A stretch of DNA of 64,000 bases from Hippopus hippopus (lineage: Eukaryota; Mollusca; Bivalvia; Cardiida; Cardiidae): positions 33,292,493 to 33,356,492 of the forward strand of contig OX328108.1 in assembly GCA_946811185.2 (NCBI GenBank), read 5' to 3'. The notes below the pieces were generated by a model, which saw only the letters and a program-made list of their open reading frames with translations, ran no database searches and was not told where the DNA came from. Positions 50,407 to 61,960 of the stretch are shown piece by piece (position 1 is the first letter of the stretch; each line of letters starts with the position of its first letter). Made by a program: the position numbers and the translations under genes.

Positions 50407-50740
50407 ACCCGAAATACAGACGATGTTCTGAGACGAAGGCTGTAATCTGAAGCAGAAGCCAGACATTTTAAATGTTTACATGTGTATATAAGATCCCTGG
50501 TTACAGTAGAGTAATTTTACACCTTTCAATATTTTAACCCTTTTCCGACGAGAAGATTAAACAGTGGGAATATAAAATAAGTAGATCTACTACGAAGTTT
50601 CTGTACACTATTTTATTTACAACTGGATCTATTAACATAAATAGTATGATACATTATTTGATGTCACTAGCACCGATCCAAGATTTAAATTTCTTCGGAT
50701 AAAATATTTCTATTTCACAAAGTATTGTTTGTTTTTTCCC
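50407..50740. other. unassigned sequence
   Basis: Nothing recognised. Confidence 0.4.
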
Positions 50741-50744
50741 TCTT

Positions 50745-51700
50745 TCCCGATTTTAACACTTTCTCCACTTTCCACCCTCGATATAGATCAGCGCTTATCA
50801 CCGCTGAAGTTCTTATTCATAAACGTCCCTTCGATTTCTTCTTGTTAGAGGTTGCAGAGTCTATAAAAATGCAGTGTTCCTCTATGATACCGTTTGTACA
50901 CTTGAAACACCTTTCCGAAATAAGTTTTGTCATAAGATGGCATGAATACATTTTTCATGTAAAAATGCGGTACAGTTTTGTCTTGATAGTCTTTATCGCT
51001 GTCTCTGAGGTTGAAGCTTTGTTTCGTTTTGTGTAGGAAAGTACCGCAGATCGTTTTCTGCCATCAATGTTTGGATCTTTTTAGCAAGAAACTCCTGACC
51101 TGTGAGGATAAACGAACATCAATATGTTTTCTTTTTGTTTTAAACTAACTGGTGACTTAACTATTGTTAAATACTACTCAATCAAATATTGGAAGAAGCG
51201 TGAACTATGATTATATAGGTAGAATGTACTAGAAGCTGAAGTTATATCATTATGTAGAATACATTAGAAATTGTTAATTATCATTATCTGTCATAAGGTT
51301 AGCTGGAGTTCATCCTGAATTTGTAAGAATATCCTTGAAGGCCCTGGCTACTGCATCACCCGATTTGGTTTTTTGAGTGGAGGTAACTACACATATTTGG
51401 AGAATGTATCTATGACGAGTAGAATATATTTGTGGCTATCATTCTATTCTTCGGGTTTTACCATGTCGATTATCTAATGATCAGTCATCCAGAGGTCGTC
51501 CTTTCCCGCACTAATGATACGAGTTTTTGGGACTCGTCTTGACGGATATATTTACACTCTAGGAATTTTGGTTATGTAGGATTTAATGTATTTTGTACAT
51601 GCCACTGTCAAACTTTCCTCTGTCTCGCACTACTCTGTACAGTTTCTGTGGCACAGCAAAACTAGCTTGATGTGATGGGTCGTGATCTATATATATATTT
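50745..51700 (-). pseudogene. Polinton/Maverick integrase remnant
   Basis: Conceptual fragments in several frames on the minus strand follow the order of a retroviral-type (DDE) integrase as found in Polintons and in the F54H12.3-like transposon proteins. From right to left: a region before the core (SHQASFAVPQKLYR, about 51620-51670), the core start (DDLWMTDH..IIDMVKPEE, about 51440-51520), HKYILLVIDTFSKYV (about 51390-51440), and KKIQTLMAENDLRYFPTQNE (about 51000-51100). Stops and frameshifts occur throughout, so no functional enzyme is encoded. In Polintons this enzyme inserts the element with 6-bp target duplications. Ends of the element were not found. Confidence 0.75.
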
Positions 51701-52505
51701 TTAAATAATCTTCCCATGGGGTCATGTTGTCCACTGCCATGTCACTAAGTATACTTAATGAGAAATGTTGTTAACTGAACACTTATATCTGTTCACTTAT
51801 ATCTATTCAATGTTTGCGTCTTCTTGATAAGCGTCATCGTCGTCGCTCTCATCAAGTTTAATTGTCATCCGATATTTCTGTGTCGAAAGGTCTTCAAGCT
51901 TGCTCTTATTTTTGTTTGAATCTTTTCATGCGCCGTTTGGAAGCCATGACCATAAAACGCTGCTGCAAAATAACCGTCTTACATGAAGTCTTCAAATTTT
52001 CCGAAAATGATGTTGAAACGTGACGCCAAGGTCAGTTGTGTTGGCACTAAATTAGCCCTATTTGACTGCGAAGTTGCATGTTTTATGAATTCAGAATATG
52101 TGAAATAAAAGCATTCTTCAATTCACCAAGAAGTGATTGCTATGGATACCATTTATTATTTGAAAGAGAAAATAAGTTGTTTTACTTGCATACGAGTGTT
52201 TATTTTTCATTTTTATGTTTGACAAAGAAATGAATTCTTGACAGAAGAATTCCGCTAATTTATCAATGAGTCCCCGTATTTGTTGAAACTTAAAGTGTCT
52301 CTAGCTACTGACTCTTCGAACCTCATTTAGTACAACAGTTTACCGCTATATACTTCGCATGAAGTTATGGATTTAAAGATAGACACTCCCAAAGAGTTTT
52401 CATGAGATTAAGCTCATCTATTTACCTGTGCGTCTGGATATATCATGGTAAATCGATGGTTGGTCCGGATATCATCATAGTGAATGGATAGTATAGGGTC
52501 ATATC
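51701..52505. other. probable Polinton remnant or spacer
   Basis: Minus-strand fragments continue the integrase side weakly up to about 52000. No further conserved domain was recognised. Confidence 0.35.
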
Positions 52506-52509
52506 CCGT

Positions 52510-52850
52510 GATCCTGGGACAGTCAAAGGCGCTCTTTGTGGAGCTCACAGCGCTCCTTGTTGCGCTACCAAATGCGCTCCCACAGTTCTTTAAGTAGCGT
52601 TCCTGGCACTTCCAATTGTGCTCCCGGCGCTCCCAAATGCGTTTCTGGAACTCAGAAATGTGTTCTGGAACTCAGAAATATGTTCCTGGCCCACCCAAAT
52701 GCACCCCGGTGCTCCAAAATGCGCTTCCAGCAATCCCGAATGCACTCCTGGAGTTCTTTGCGCTCCGTCTGGTGCTCTCGGCGCTGCAAAAGGCGCACCT
52801 AATGGCGCTCCCGGCGCTTCCAAATGCATCCTCGGTGCTTCCTGTGGAGG
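52510..52850 (+). repeat. GC-rich degenerate minisatellite
   Basis: Irregular units around GCGCTCC(C/T)GGCGCT and CCAAATGCG repeat every 24-30 bases. Several frames on both strands are open, giving repeated Gly-Ala-Pro-Lys-Cys-like or Ala-Pro-Gly-Ala-like peptides. It is most simply a minisatellite. A low-complexity coding exon cannot be ruled out, but nothing supports it. Confidence 0.65.
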
Positions 52851-53200
52851 TGTTCCATTGTCACCAAATGTTCTTGCATTTTTCTGTGTTTGTTTCTTTA
52901 TTTCTTTACAAATTATATTTACTACAAAATTTACATCTCAGTATGTAAAGCAAACACTTTCCATTTTGTCCCTCTAGCGATCGACGACTAACTGATAAAG
53001 TCTGCAAGACTATCTCTTTTATATTGTTTTGAGTTTATTGGCATACAAGAAGGTTTAGTATATTTTACTGACAAATAAAAATAGGTCACTTCAGCTTTTC
53101 AAATCATTTACAAAAACGGCACCATAGCCCGTCGACTGTCTCAGCTGACTTTAAGCCAACAAAGAGAGAAGTTGCCGATATCAAGTGTGAAGAACTATTG
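52851..53200. other. unassigned sequence
   Basis: Nothing recognised. Confidence 0.4.
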
Positions 53201-53214
53201 TTCCTAGCATCCAC

Positions 53215-53501
53215 TTTTACCGTAAGTGTAGTTTCTTTATATCATCAACAGCTGAAACACTGTTTTCAAAAAGATGCCCGACAATTTGTAAGGGAAATGT
53301 ATAGCCATTAAAAATTGAAAATTGACCCTTCTTGTTTACGCGATGGGTTCAAGCTCAATTGCAACAGCAATCCCTTACCATTTATGTGTATGTGTACCTT
53401 TTTTTTTTTTTTTTCCTTTTTGCATTATGAATTCATGATTATGCTAAGAAACGAGCAAAATCTTTGTCAGTAGAGCGATTCAGGCCCGCAAGGGCCTCTG
53501 A
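53215..53501 (+). mobile_element. Helitron-like element, 3' part
   Basis: Last units of the 35.1-kb element (TTATATCATCAACAGCTGAA.., TTGTTTACGCGATGGG) and the 3' end CAGGCCCGCAAGGGCCTCTGA, a hairpin followed by CTGA, another form of CTRR. Confidence 0.72.
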
Positions 53502-53621
53502 TTCTTTTATCGCATACTTTGACGTAGGATATATTTACATTTAATTTTTACAGTTTTTTGCAATATGCAGCTTGTGTTTATAAATTCAATATCGTTTTAC
53601 TTCAGGACAATAACCAGAAAT

Positions 53622-54695
53622 ATGGCTTACCTATGCGACACCTGTGGAGCTACCTTTCCCGAACTTAGCCAGCTGAAACAACATCAACTGACAGAAATTA
53701 AAATACAAAAAGAGCAAGTTCACCAAGTGGTAGATGGGGTGAAAAGACCCGTATCTGAAAGTGAGGACTCTACCATCGCAAAAAGGCTAAGAAAAGAGGA
53801 TATTTCATGTCAATTTAATTCAAAGAAAAAACAAAGAGGAACGGATAGAAAAGTTTAGAACCTATGTTTCAACCAATAAAGTCAACTTTCAGGATATCAA
53901 AGTGATGGAAAATGTTCTCAGAAGATTGTTTACCGCCACATTTGAAAACTTGACACGTGGATGGAAGTCTTAGGATTTAGTTAGATTGATGGTGCAAAGA
54001 CCCTCCTTAGATTACCATGACGAGTACTGCGATGTCATTACAAGTGCTAGCCTTTCTAACGCGACACTATTTTTGTACTACGTGTAACAAAGGATACGGT
54101 CACCCAGAAGACCGTGAATGAAACGAAATTTGTCATGCCTGTCGAAAAGGACATGAACACTCAGACGGTAACTGGATTCAGTGTGACTCACGTCATCGTT
54201 TCTGCCGTGGTCAAGACTGTTTTGATTTACATAAGAAACGAATTGCAAAGGTAAATTCAATCCGCAGGTCTATTCACCGTTGTTCTGACTTTGGAAAAAC
54301 AGTCAAAAGAAAATTGCATAGAAACCACAAGTGCGGACAGATACGCTGTTCTGTATGCCAAGATTTTTACCGAGAGGGTCACGAATGTGACATGTTGCCG
54401 GAAAGGCCAATCTTCCAACAACATATATCTAGTGAAGAACAGATCATCCATGAAGAAGAGAATGCAAAAACTTTCATTTTGTTTATTTCGAATGCATCCA
54501 GTTTTCAAGGGTATGATTCCTATCTGATCTTGCAGTACCTGTGTAGGAATGCTGCCACCCCAGGTGGCAAATGGTGCAAAACTTACTCTAAAATGATTGA
54601 TTCTATTAACTTTATGCCTATGACCTTGGCCAAACTGCCTGATATGTTTGACTTCAAAGAACTGAAAAAAGTATACTTTCCTCACTTGTTTAGAA
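53622..54695 (+). pseudogene. Polinton/Maverick DNA polymerase B, 5' fragment
   Basis: Fragments of a protein-primed family B DNA polymerase, which copies Polinton DNA. The N-terminus has a C2H2-like finger (CDTCGATFPELSQLKQH). After a frame change there is an open stretch from 54122 with several Cys/His pairs (NEICHACRKGH, RGQDCFDLHKKR, HKCGQIRCSVC). The exonuclease region follows (DSINFMPMTLAKLPDMF, LKKVYFPHLF), which is diagnostic for Polinton polymerases. At least one frameshift and a stop lie near 53970-54120. The reading stops at 54695 because a LINE is inserted; the gene resumes at 60594. The integrase remnant lies about 2 kb upstream on the other strand. Confidence 0.85.
54683..54695. 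other. LINE target duplication, left
   Basis: CACTTGTTTAGAA, identical to 60581-60593 on the other side of the LINE. Confidence 0.93.
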
Positions 54696-55010
54696 TGAAT
54701 GAATGAGTAGTGTTTTAAGGCCCGTCGACAGCTCAGGTCATATTGGGCGCAGTTACAAATTTAAGCATGCCTTTACTTCAGATGATACTGTGAAACGTTA
54801 GAACCTGATGTTTAAAACAGTTACAATGAGGTAGCAACCTTGGTTGAATAATTAAAAAAGAAAACTTTGTATAGTCCAATAGGCCCTAAAATCTTAGCCA
54901 TTTTAAAACAAAACAACCTCCAATGGAGTAAAAATCTCCCCATTTAAGAGGCAAAACAATGTATGTAAAGAGTGCCGTTAAAAGAAAAGCCAAGAAACGT
55001 AAGACTAAAT

Positions 55011-58000
55011 CTACTTAAAATGGTTAACTTCCTTCAAAAATTCGAACACTGATTCCAACTTCACAGTATCAAAAAGTGTTTTTAAACTGTCAACCTGAAA
55101 GTACCTGTCCCTGATAGGTGCAAAGTCTGTGCACTCTATCAGTAAATGATTGACAGTGATAATGGTGTTGCATGGGATACACTGAGGAACTTCCTCTCCT
55201 TTGAGAAGGTATGAATGCGTCAAGTGTGTATGACCTATTCGTAGACGGGTCAAAACAACTTCTCGGCGGTTTGACCGCGTGCCTGGTAGCCATTCACCTG
55301 TATTCGGCTTTATAGAAAATAATTTATTGTGCTGATTTATTGGATCACTCCAAGATCTTTGCCAGACATTTTGAATAAAAGTATGAATAAGAGGTTTAAA
55401 ATCGTTAAAAGGTACTTTGAAAGGTAAAACATCGAGTGATAATGCATCCTTGGCAGCTTTGTCTGCCTCCTCATGACCACGAATGCCAATATGACTGGGA
55501 AGCCAGCTGAACACAACATCATCCGTTTCACAGACGTTTGATAACTTATCTAAAATATTAGTAATTAGCGGGTTGTCTGTTTTCTCGTGTTCAAGTGCTT
55601 GCATTGCAGAGAGCGAATCAGTGAAAATAATATAACGCCAGTAACCGTCGTCTTTATATGATCAAGAGCAAGGTCAATTGCCTTTAGCTCTGCAGAAAAA
55701 ATGGAAGATTTATCTGTAAGACGGAACTGATATAATTCACCGTCTAGCACGGCAGCTGCAGCAACCCTGTCACCATCTTTTGAACCATCTGTATAAATGG
55801 GCTCATAATTATAGTATTGCTTTTTTATTTCAAGATATTTGCTTTTAAAAATCATGGGATCTGTAGTCGCTTTTTGGTGTGATGCCAGATCATATATGAA
55901 TGTGGGACTGTTTGAGGTCTACAAAGGAACGTCTGTTATTTTATTTTCCTCGATATCATCTTAATCAAATTCAAGACTTCGTATGTCTGCATCGCAACGA
56001 AGACTAAAAGGAGGGATGACCTTTTCTTTCTTTAAAAATTCATCTTTATACAGAGGTTCAAAAACAACCTTATGAGTTGGGTTCTCAGGGCTTGACTTCA
56101 ATTTTAGATAGTACTGCATGGAAAGTTTCTTTCGCCTTAAGTTTAACGAAGGTTCATTTGCTTCAACATACAGACTATTAATTGGAGAAGTCTTAAATGC
56201 ACCTAATGCAAGACGCAAGCCTTGATTATGAATAGTATCAAGTTTGCGTAAATATGACTGACGTGCTGACCCGTATACTGCGCAACCATAGTCAAGTTTA
56301 GATCTTACTAATGACCTATAATATTATCTGCTCCCCAGTCCATACTAGAAACGACACGTAAAAGATTAAGAGCTTTTTGACATTTGTTGCTCAGATAGTT
56401 TATATGTGGGATGAACGTGAGTTCAGAGTCAAATAAAAGACCTAAAAAATTGAGTTCTGGAACGACCTCAATGCGGACACCATCTAGTTTTAGCTCCGGG
56501 TCGAGATGAAGTTTCCTTGACTGACAGAAATGCATACATTTGGTCTTGGTTTTCGAAAATTTGAAACCGTTTTCATTTGACCATTTATTCAAATTATTTA
56601 AGACCTGTTGAAGTTGTCTTTCAGTTGTATGCATATGTTTCGACCGGTAGCAAACACGGAAGTCGTCAACATAGAGAAAGTATTCTACTCCAGGACAAAC
56701 AGATTTAACGATACTGTTAATTTTAACACTGAAAAGTGTAACTGAGAGGATACTTCCCTGTGTAACGCCCATTTCCTGTTCGTGTGGACTAGAAAATGTA
56801 TTTTCAATCCTGACTCTAAACTGACGTTCATCTAAAAAAGCAGAAATGAAATAAGCAAGGCGACCTCGAATACCAAAATCATAGAGGTCGTTCATAATAC
56901 CATACTTCCAGGTGGTATCGTAAGCACTTTCTAAGTCAAAAAAGACAGAAACAACATGTTCCTTCTTTATAAAAGCTTCGCGTATGAAAGTCTCGAAGCG
57001 AACTAAGTGATCAAGATTGCTTCTTTGTTTACGTAATCCGCACTGGTTTGTGGAAATTAGTTTATTTTTCTCTAAAAACCAAACAAGGCGGTCATTCACC
57101 ACTTTCCATGTTTTTACAAATACAACTTGTTAAAGCTATAGGGCGGTAGTTACTAGGATTTGTAGAATCTTTGCCAGGCTTTGGTATAGGTATCACTATA
57201 CCTTCTTTCCAGGAGTCTGGAAGAACACCTGTCTTCCAGATCTGATTAAAAATTTGGAGTAAAAAATGGAGGGAACGATACGGTAAGTGTTTAAGGAGCT
57301 GATAATGGATATCGTTAGACCCAACTGCAGTGTCATGAGACTTTTTTAGGGCCTTTCTTAGCTCTTTAATAGTAAAGTCTTTGTTATAGTATTCCATGTT
57401 ATCAGATTTAAAATTCAATTTGGATTTCTCTTTTGCAGTCCGAAATTTTTGGGAAGTAGATGAATAATTCGTGGAAGAGGATTTCTTGGCAAATGTATCC
57501 GCTAGCACGTTGGCAATATCATGTTTAGATTCAAAGTTCCCCTCATCAGTATCAAGATGACCAATACTATGGGAAGTACTTTTACCATTAATTTTTCGTA
57601 TCATTTCCCATGTCTTTTTGACAGACGCTCTAGAATTTAATCTAGATACATACTGTCGCCAAGACGCACGTTTATTTTGCTTAATTGTTCGTCGTGCTTT
57701 CGCACGTGCAATTTCGAACTTTGCAAGATTCTCCTGACTAGGTCTCAGATTAAAATTTCTGAGAACAGATTTTCGCTCAGCTATAGCCTTCTTGCATTCA
57801 TCGTTAAACCATGGTTTACTTGGATGCTTCGGTTTTGTCGATGTCCGAGGAACTGATTTCTCTGCAGCCGAGTAAAGTAAGGAAGTAAACAGTTCTGCTG
57901 AATTTTCACATCCGTCAAAAGCATTTGGGTCAATTGATTGTTCGCAATGAATTTTGAACTTTTCCCAATTTGTTTTATGAAGTTTCCAACGCTCCGGACT

Positions 58001-58668
58001 CTGTTGTATAGATGGTCCAACCTCCGATACTACGATCGGGAAATGGTCACGTCCATGAACGTCATCATCAACCTTCCAACTCAAGTCAGTAAAAATCTCC
58101 GGACTGCATAAGGTTAAGTCTAAAGATGAATAAGAACCGGTTGCAGGATGTAGATACGTTGAAGATTTATCATTGAGCAACACAAGGTTATGATCTGTGA
58201 TGAAACTTTCAATGGTTCGGCCTTTATCATCTGTATGTGCACATCCCCATAATGTATGATGGGAATTGAAATCTCCCGTTAAAATAAAAGGTTTGGGCAA
58301 TTGATCGATAAGATCGTCAAGTTTCTTAACATCGCTTGCTGAGTTAGGTGGGAGATAAAGAGAACACAAAGTTGTGGTTTTATCGAGGGAAATGCTCACC
58401 GCATCTCCGTGTAGTGTAGTTTCAAGCTTGACAAACGGTGCGGAACACTGTTATTCACTACTATGGCTACTCCTCCTGAAGCTTTATCGTTACCACTAAA
58501 GTTTTTGAAGTAACAAGAATGATATTTTAAGGATAACTTGTCGAAGTCTTCAAGAAATGTCTCCTGCAAAGATATTGCAACTGGTTTCTGTTCATTAATT
58601 AAAAGTTTTAATTCCTCGAAGTTAGCTTTAATGCTACGACAATTCCATTGCAGAATGGTGTTAGTCAT
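55011..58668 (-). pseudogene. LINE ORF2 (endonuclease, RT, RNase H), frameshifted
   Basis: Starts 53 bases after ORF1. The AP-endonuclease part has LQWNCRSI, ISLQETF, GDFNSHHTLWGC and RDHFPIVV (58668-57970). A linker of about 200 residues follows, then reverse transcriptase with KPGKDSTNPSNYRPIALT, FFDLESAYDTTW, MGVTQGSILS and the catalytic YVDD (about 57160-56680). After further breaks comes RNase H with YTDGSKDG, SAELKAIDLA and WLPSHIGIRGHEEADKAAK, then a Cys/His knuckle (CIPC..HLLIEC). The frame changes near 58397, 57095, 56260-56300, 55900 and 55600 disable it. The enzyme would nick DNA and copy LINE RNA at the target (target-primed reverse transcription). Domain set and order are complete for the family. 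Confidence 0.93.
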
Positions 58669-58721
58669 TACTTAAGTTAGAGTAAGAAAGATACCATAAA
58701 ACACTGGAAGTATGTACCAAT

Positions 58722-59899
58722 TCATTTCTTATTATTTAATTTAATAATACGACCTTGCTTATTTGTATTAGTTTCTGCAGGACCGTTTTCCGCTTCCATG
58801 TCTTCTTCAAGACATTGGAAGCGGTTGTGTTGTTGAATTTGGTCGTCAGATCCCTTTGGAAGGGGATCTGAGCGGACCTTTTTTGGAGATCTATTCGGAC
58901 TTTTTGGAACAGGCTTTTCTGGTTTTTTGTTAACTCCAGGTTGCTGATGTTTGGCTGTTGTGGTTTGTTTCTCTGTTGAATCTGTTTGGACCGAGGCATT
59001 AGTTGTCTGTGTTTGAGCATCTTTCAAAGTGACTGATTTTGCTGCATTCGATTTGGTCATACTGGAGTACGAGGCACCCAGTGCTTGTCGTGTATCTACA
59101 ATTTTCCTAGCTTCTGAAAATGATAGGCTTTCCCGATATTTTATGGTGATGATTTCTTTTTCCTTCTTCCAGACTTTACATGATCGGGATGTGGAATAGT
59201 GTTCTTCACCACAATTCAAGCATTTCAATGGTTTTTCACAAGGGTCGGTATGATACGTTTCAACTTCATTGGTTCCGCATCTTTTACAGTGATCATCAGC
59301 GTCACACTGCCTTTCATGGTGACCAAACTTAAAACATTTATAACACTGGAAAGGGTTTGGGATGTAAAGATCAACAGGAACCTTCATGTATCCGACTTTC
59401 AGAGTTTTCGGTAGGATAGCCGTTCTGAATTTGAGAACTATGGTATTGGTGTCTTTCCGGATACCATCCCGAAAAACACGAATACGTCTAGCCTCAATAA
59501 CATGCTGAGTCGATAGTTCCGTTACAATTTCTTGTTTGTCCACACCAGCCAAATCAGGACACCTGATTATACCTCTGGATGAGTTCAGAGTCCCGTGCGC
59601 TGTGCATTTTGCAGGTATTTCAAAAAATTGTTTCAAGGCCAAAATATTTTTCGAATGTTGCGGCTTTTTAACTTCCACTAACAAATTGCCGTTTCTAAGC
59701 TTTTTGACAGACTTCGGAGAGCCTGTCAAAGAAACAAGTACTTTCTCGATAACAAATGGTGACAGCGTTGCTAATGGTTTTTCGGGTTGCAGCGATTCGA
59801 TTATCAAGAAGCGGGCAAAAGGTCCAGTCGATTCCGGTTCAGCCTGTTCATTATCGAAGTCTTTCCGTGTTCTTTTTTTTTTTTTGTTTGGTTATCCAT
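58722..59899 (-). pseudogene. LINE ORF1 (CCHC zinc-knuckle RNA-binding protein)
   Basis: The likely start is ATG 59899-59897 (MDNQT), followed by a run of 13 A bases that shifts the frame. An uninterrupted 361-codon frame runs from 59807 to the stop at 58722. It has an RRM-like or basic N-terminal half, then three knuckles: CYKCFKFGHHERQC (CX2CX4HX4C), CKRCGTNEVETYH..C and CLNCGEEHYSTSRSC. A polar tail follows, rich in Thr, Gln, Pro and Lys (KKPEKPVPKSPNRSPKK). In this superfamily ORF1 coats the LINE RNA and aids reverse transcription. Apart from the homopolymer it is intact. Whether the A-run difference is real or a sequencing slip cannot be judged here. Confidence 0.9.
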
Positions 59900-60580
59900 G
59901 GTTGAAGTTTTAATGTTCATCATTTGCGGCCCCCACCCACCATGGAGTCCTACAAAGGGGACATGGCTATTAGAGCGGAGAATCCAGCTCTGCATGTCGG
60001 GGTTACCCAAATGATATACTTAGGCCATACAAATCAGACAATCCGGCAAAGAAACTGCGTGGCAACATCCCCAAATCAGGATGCACCCACGCAAGTCAAA
60101 GCCAAATCAAAAGACCTACATAACCCAATTAGCCCATATTAGACTAGGGACTAAAATACGCAAAAAATACGCAGTTAAAATGGACAAATTGATCCTGTGG
60201 AAATACATACGAGTATATAGTCAAACTTGGTAATACGTGCGCTTTCAAGAAAACAAATGTGATACATAGAAAATGGATGTTTCTCTTCTACACCAGTAAC
60301 AGTGTTAGAACTAGATGAAATAAATTCAAAATGCCCAAAATCTAAAAGCGACCAGCCGATTGCACTAGACCGGGCCCATCTAGGCTCTCGTTTACACCGA
60401 AGCCGAGGCCAAAGCAGTGTGTTAGAGAGCTGGAGATCCCTGGGCTCCCCTCAACTGCCAGGACCCTCTTTTCCGACTTATGAGTCTCCACCCACGGCAA
60501 ACAGGCGGGTCCATTGGTGGGGTCTTACCACTCCACAGGACAGGCAGCCTGCGAATTCAACCCCCCGTCCGGCTGGAGGA
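59900..60580 (-). promoter_or_regulatory. LINE 5' UTR with presumed internal promoter
   Basis: GC-richer than most of the window, no long frame. It contains CATTGGTGGGGTC and GGGCTCCCCTCAAC on the plus strand. LINEs of this type carry their promoter inside the transcribed region; no element could be pinpointed. Confidence 0.5.
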
Positions 60581-60593
60581 CACTTGTTTAGAA
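60581..60593. other. LINE target duplication, right
   Basis: CACTTGTTTAGAA, exact copy of 54683-54695. Confidence 0.93.
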
Positions 60594-61055
60594 GAAGAGC
60601 AACTAAGAACCTAGTAAAAGACACTTTGTCATGTTACAATAAAACCTGAAGCAAGATGGCAGTTTTTGATCTGGTACGAAGAATACAGAAATGACAATTT
60701 TGATTTCCAGGCAGAACTATTGGGTTATTGAAGGTCAGATATGGATATTTTACGCCGCTGTTGTTTAAAGTTTAGAAATGATTTCATAGACATTACTGGT
60801 ATTGATCACAGTTGCATCAGCCTGCAATCTGGTCTTTACAAAAAAAAAAAAACATTCTCAAGCAAGATACTACACGTATATTCCATATCATGGATACAGG
60901 CCGGAACAAAAACAATCTGACAAAGCTCTACAGTGGCTAAAATATACTGACCCACACTTCCAACGTAAAATTAGGTTTGGCTTTATACATTATTATTCAT
61001 TTATCATTTCATCCATTGTCACAAAAATTAAAATTAAGACAGAATGACAATTTTT
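60594..61055 (+). pseudogene. Polinton/Maverick DNA polymerase B, 3' fragment
   Basis: Continuation of the polymerase gene beyond the LINE. Recognisable pieces in different frames are WYEEYRNDNFDFQAELLGY, then after an internal stop DILRRCCLKFRNDFIDITG, SACNLVF, and PYHGYRPEQKQSDKALQWLK. They follow the family order between the exonuclease and polymerase modules. The polymerase catalytic motifs themselves are not present before the sequence changes to repeats at about 61060. Stops, frameshifts and a poly-A run (60840-60852) show a long-dead gene. Confidence 0.82.
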
Positions 61056-61059
61056 TTAA

Positions 61060-61960
61060 TTTTTTGACCACCAGGTTAAAAATTTTACCTCTACGGTGCA
61101 CACAAGGCTTTTCTGAGATTTGCCCAAGTGACCTACTTTAAGACACGACGTGACCCAATTCCAAACTTGTCTGAGTTGTCATCAAGACAACTTTTCTGAC
61201 CAAGTTTCATGAGAATCAAGCTGAAAATGTGGCGCTACAGTGCACACAATCTTTTTCTAAGATTTGGCCCAGAGATCTATATTTTGACATGACATGACCC
61301 AATTCCAATCAGGTCCAAGAACTAATTAAGACAAATATTCTGACCAAGTCTTATAAGTACATGTGTCTGGCTGAAAATGTGGGCCCAGTGACCAACTTTT
61401 TGACTTGATTCGACATAATTTCGAATGTGACTGAGATATCATCAGTACAAACACTATGACTAAGTTTCATAAGTATTAGACCATTAGTAGTAGACAGTGC
61501 ACACAAGGCTTTTCTAAAATTTGCACAGTGATCTACTTTTTGACCTGACCTGACCCAATTTCAAACTTGTCCGAGTTATCATCAAGACAAACATACTGAC
61601 CAAGCTTCACGAGTGTCAGGCTGAAAATTTGGTTTTGCAGTGCATACAACGTTTTCCTAAAATTTTGCCCAGTGACCTACTACTTGACCCGATGTAAATC
61701 AATTTCATACTTAACTGCGATATCATCAAGACAAACCCCTCGACCATGTTTCATGAATATCTGGCTGAAAATGTGGCCTCTAGAGTGCACACAAAGGGTT
61801 TTTTCCTAAGATTTGGTCTGTGACCTATTTTCTGACCCGATTTGACCAAATTTTGAACCCTTTGCGATATTACCAAGACAAGCATTCTGATCAACCTTAA
61901 AATCTGTCTGGCTGAAAATGTGGCTTCTAGAGTGCACACAAGGTTTTTCTAAGATTATTG
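61060..61960 (+). repeat. tandem array of about 140-bp units
   Basis: Six to seven units share GTGCACACAAGG..TTTTCTAAGATTTG, GTGACCTACTTTTTGAC and CAAGACAAAC..TCTGACCAAG. They are related to the first array of the 45.3-kb Helitron-like element. No terminal hairpin found. Confidence 0.75.

Larger units (their letters stand above)
54696..60580 (-). mobile_element. full-length I-superfamily LINE
   Basis: 5,885 bp between exact 13-bp target duplications. On the minus strand it starts TCCTCCAGCCGGACGGGGGG and has a GC-richer 5' UTR of about 680 bases. Then come ORF1 (zinc knuckles), ORF2 (endonuclease, reverse transcriptase, RNase H) and a 3' UTR ending GCGCCCAATATGACCTGAGC..GGGCCTTAAAAC, then (ATTC)n. 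RNase H after reverse transcriptase and a CCHC ORF1 point to the I superfamily, with the mollusc-rich Nimb clade the best guess. ORF2 carries several frameshifts, so this copy is dead but fairly young. Confidence 0.94.

Noticed and set aside
50725..51036. 103-codon plus-strand frame
   Set aside because: It is antisense to the integrase remnant, whose minus-strand motifs explain the conserved sequence.
59199..59913. Plus-strand frames of 71 and 125 codons
   Set aside because: Antisense shadows of LINE ORF1.
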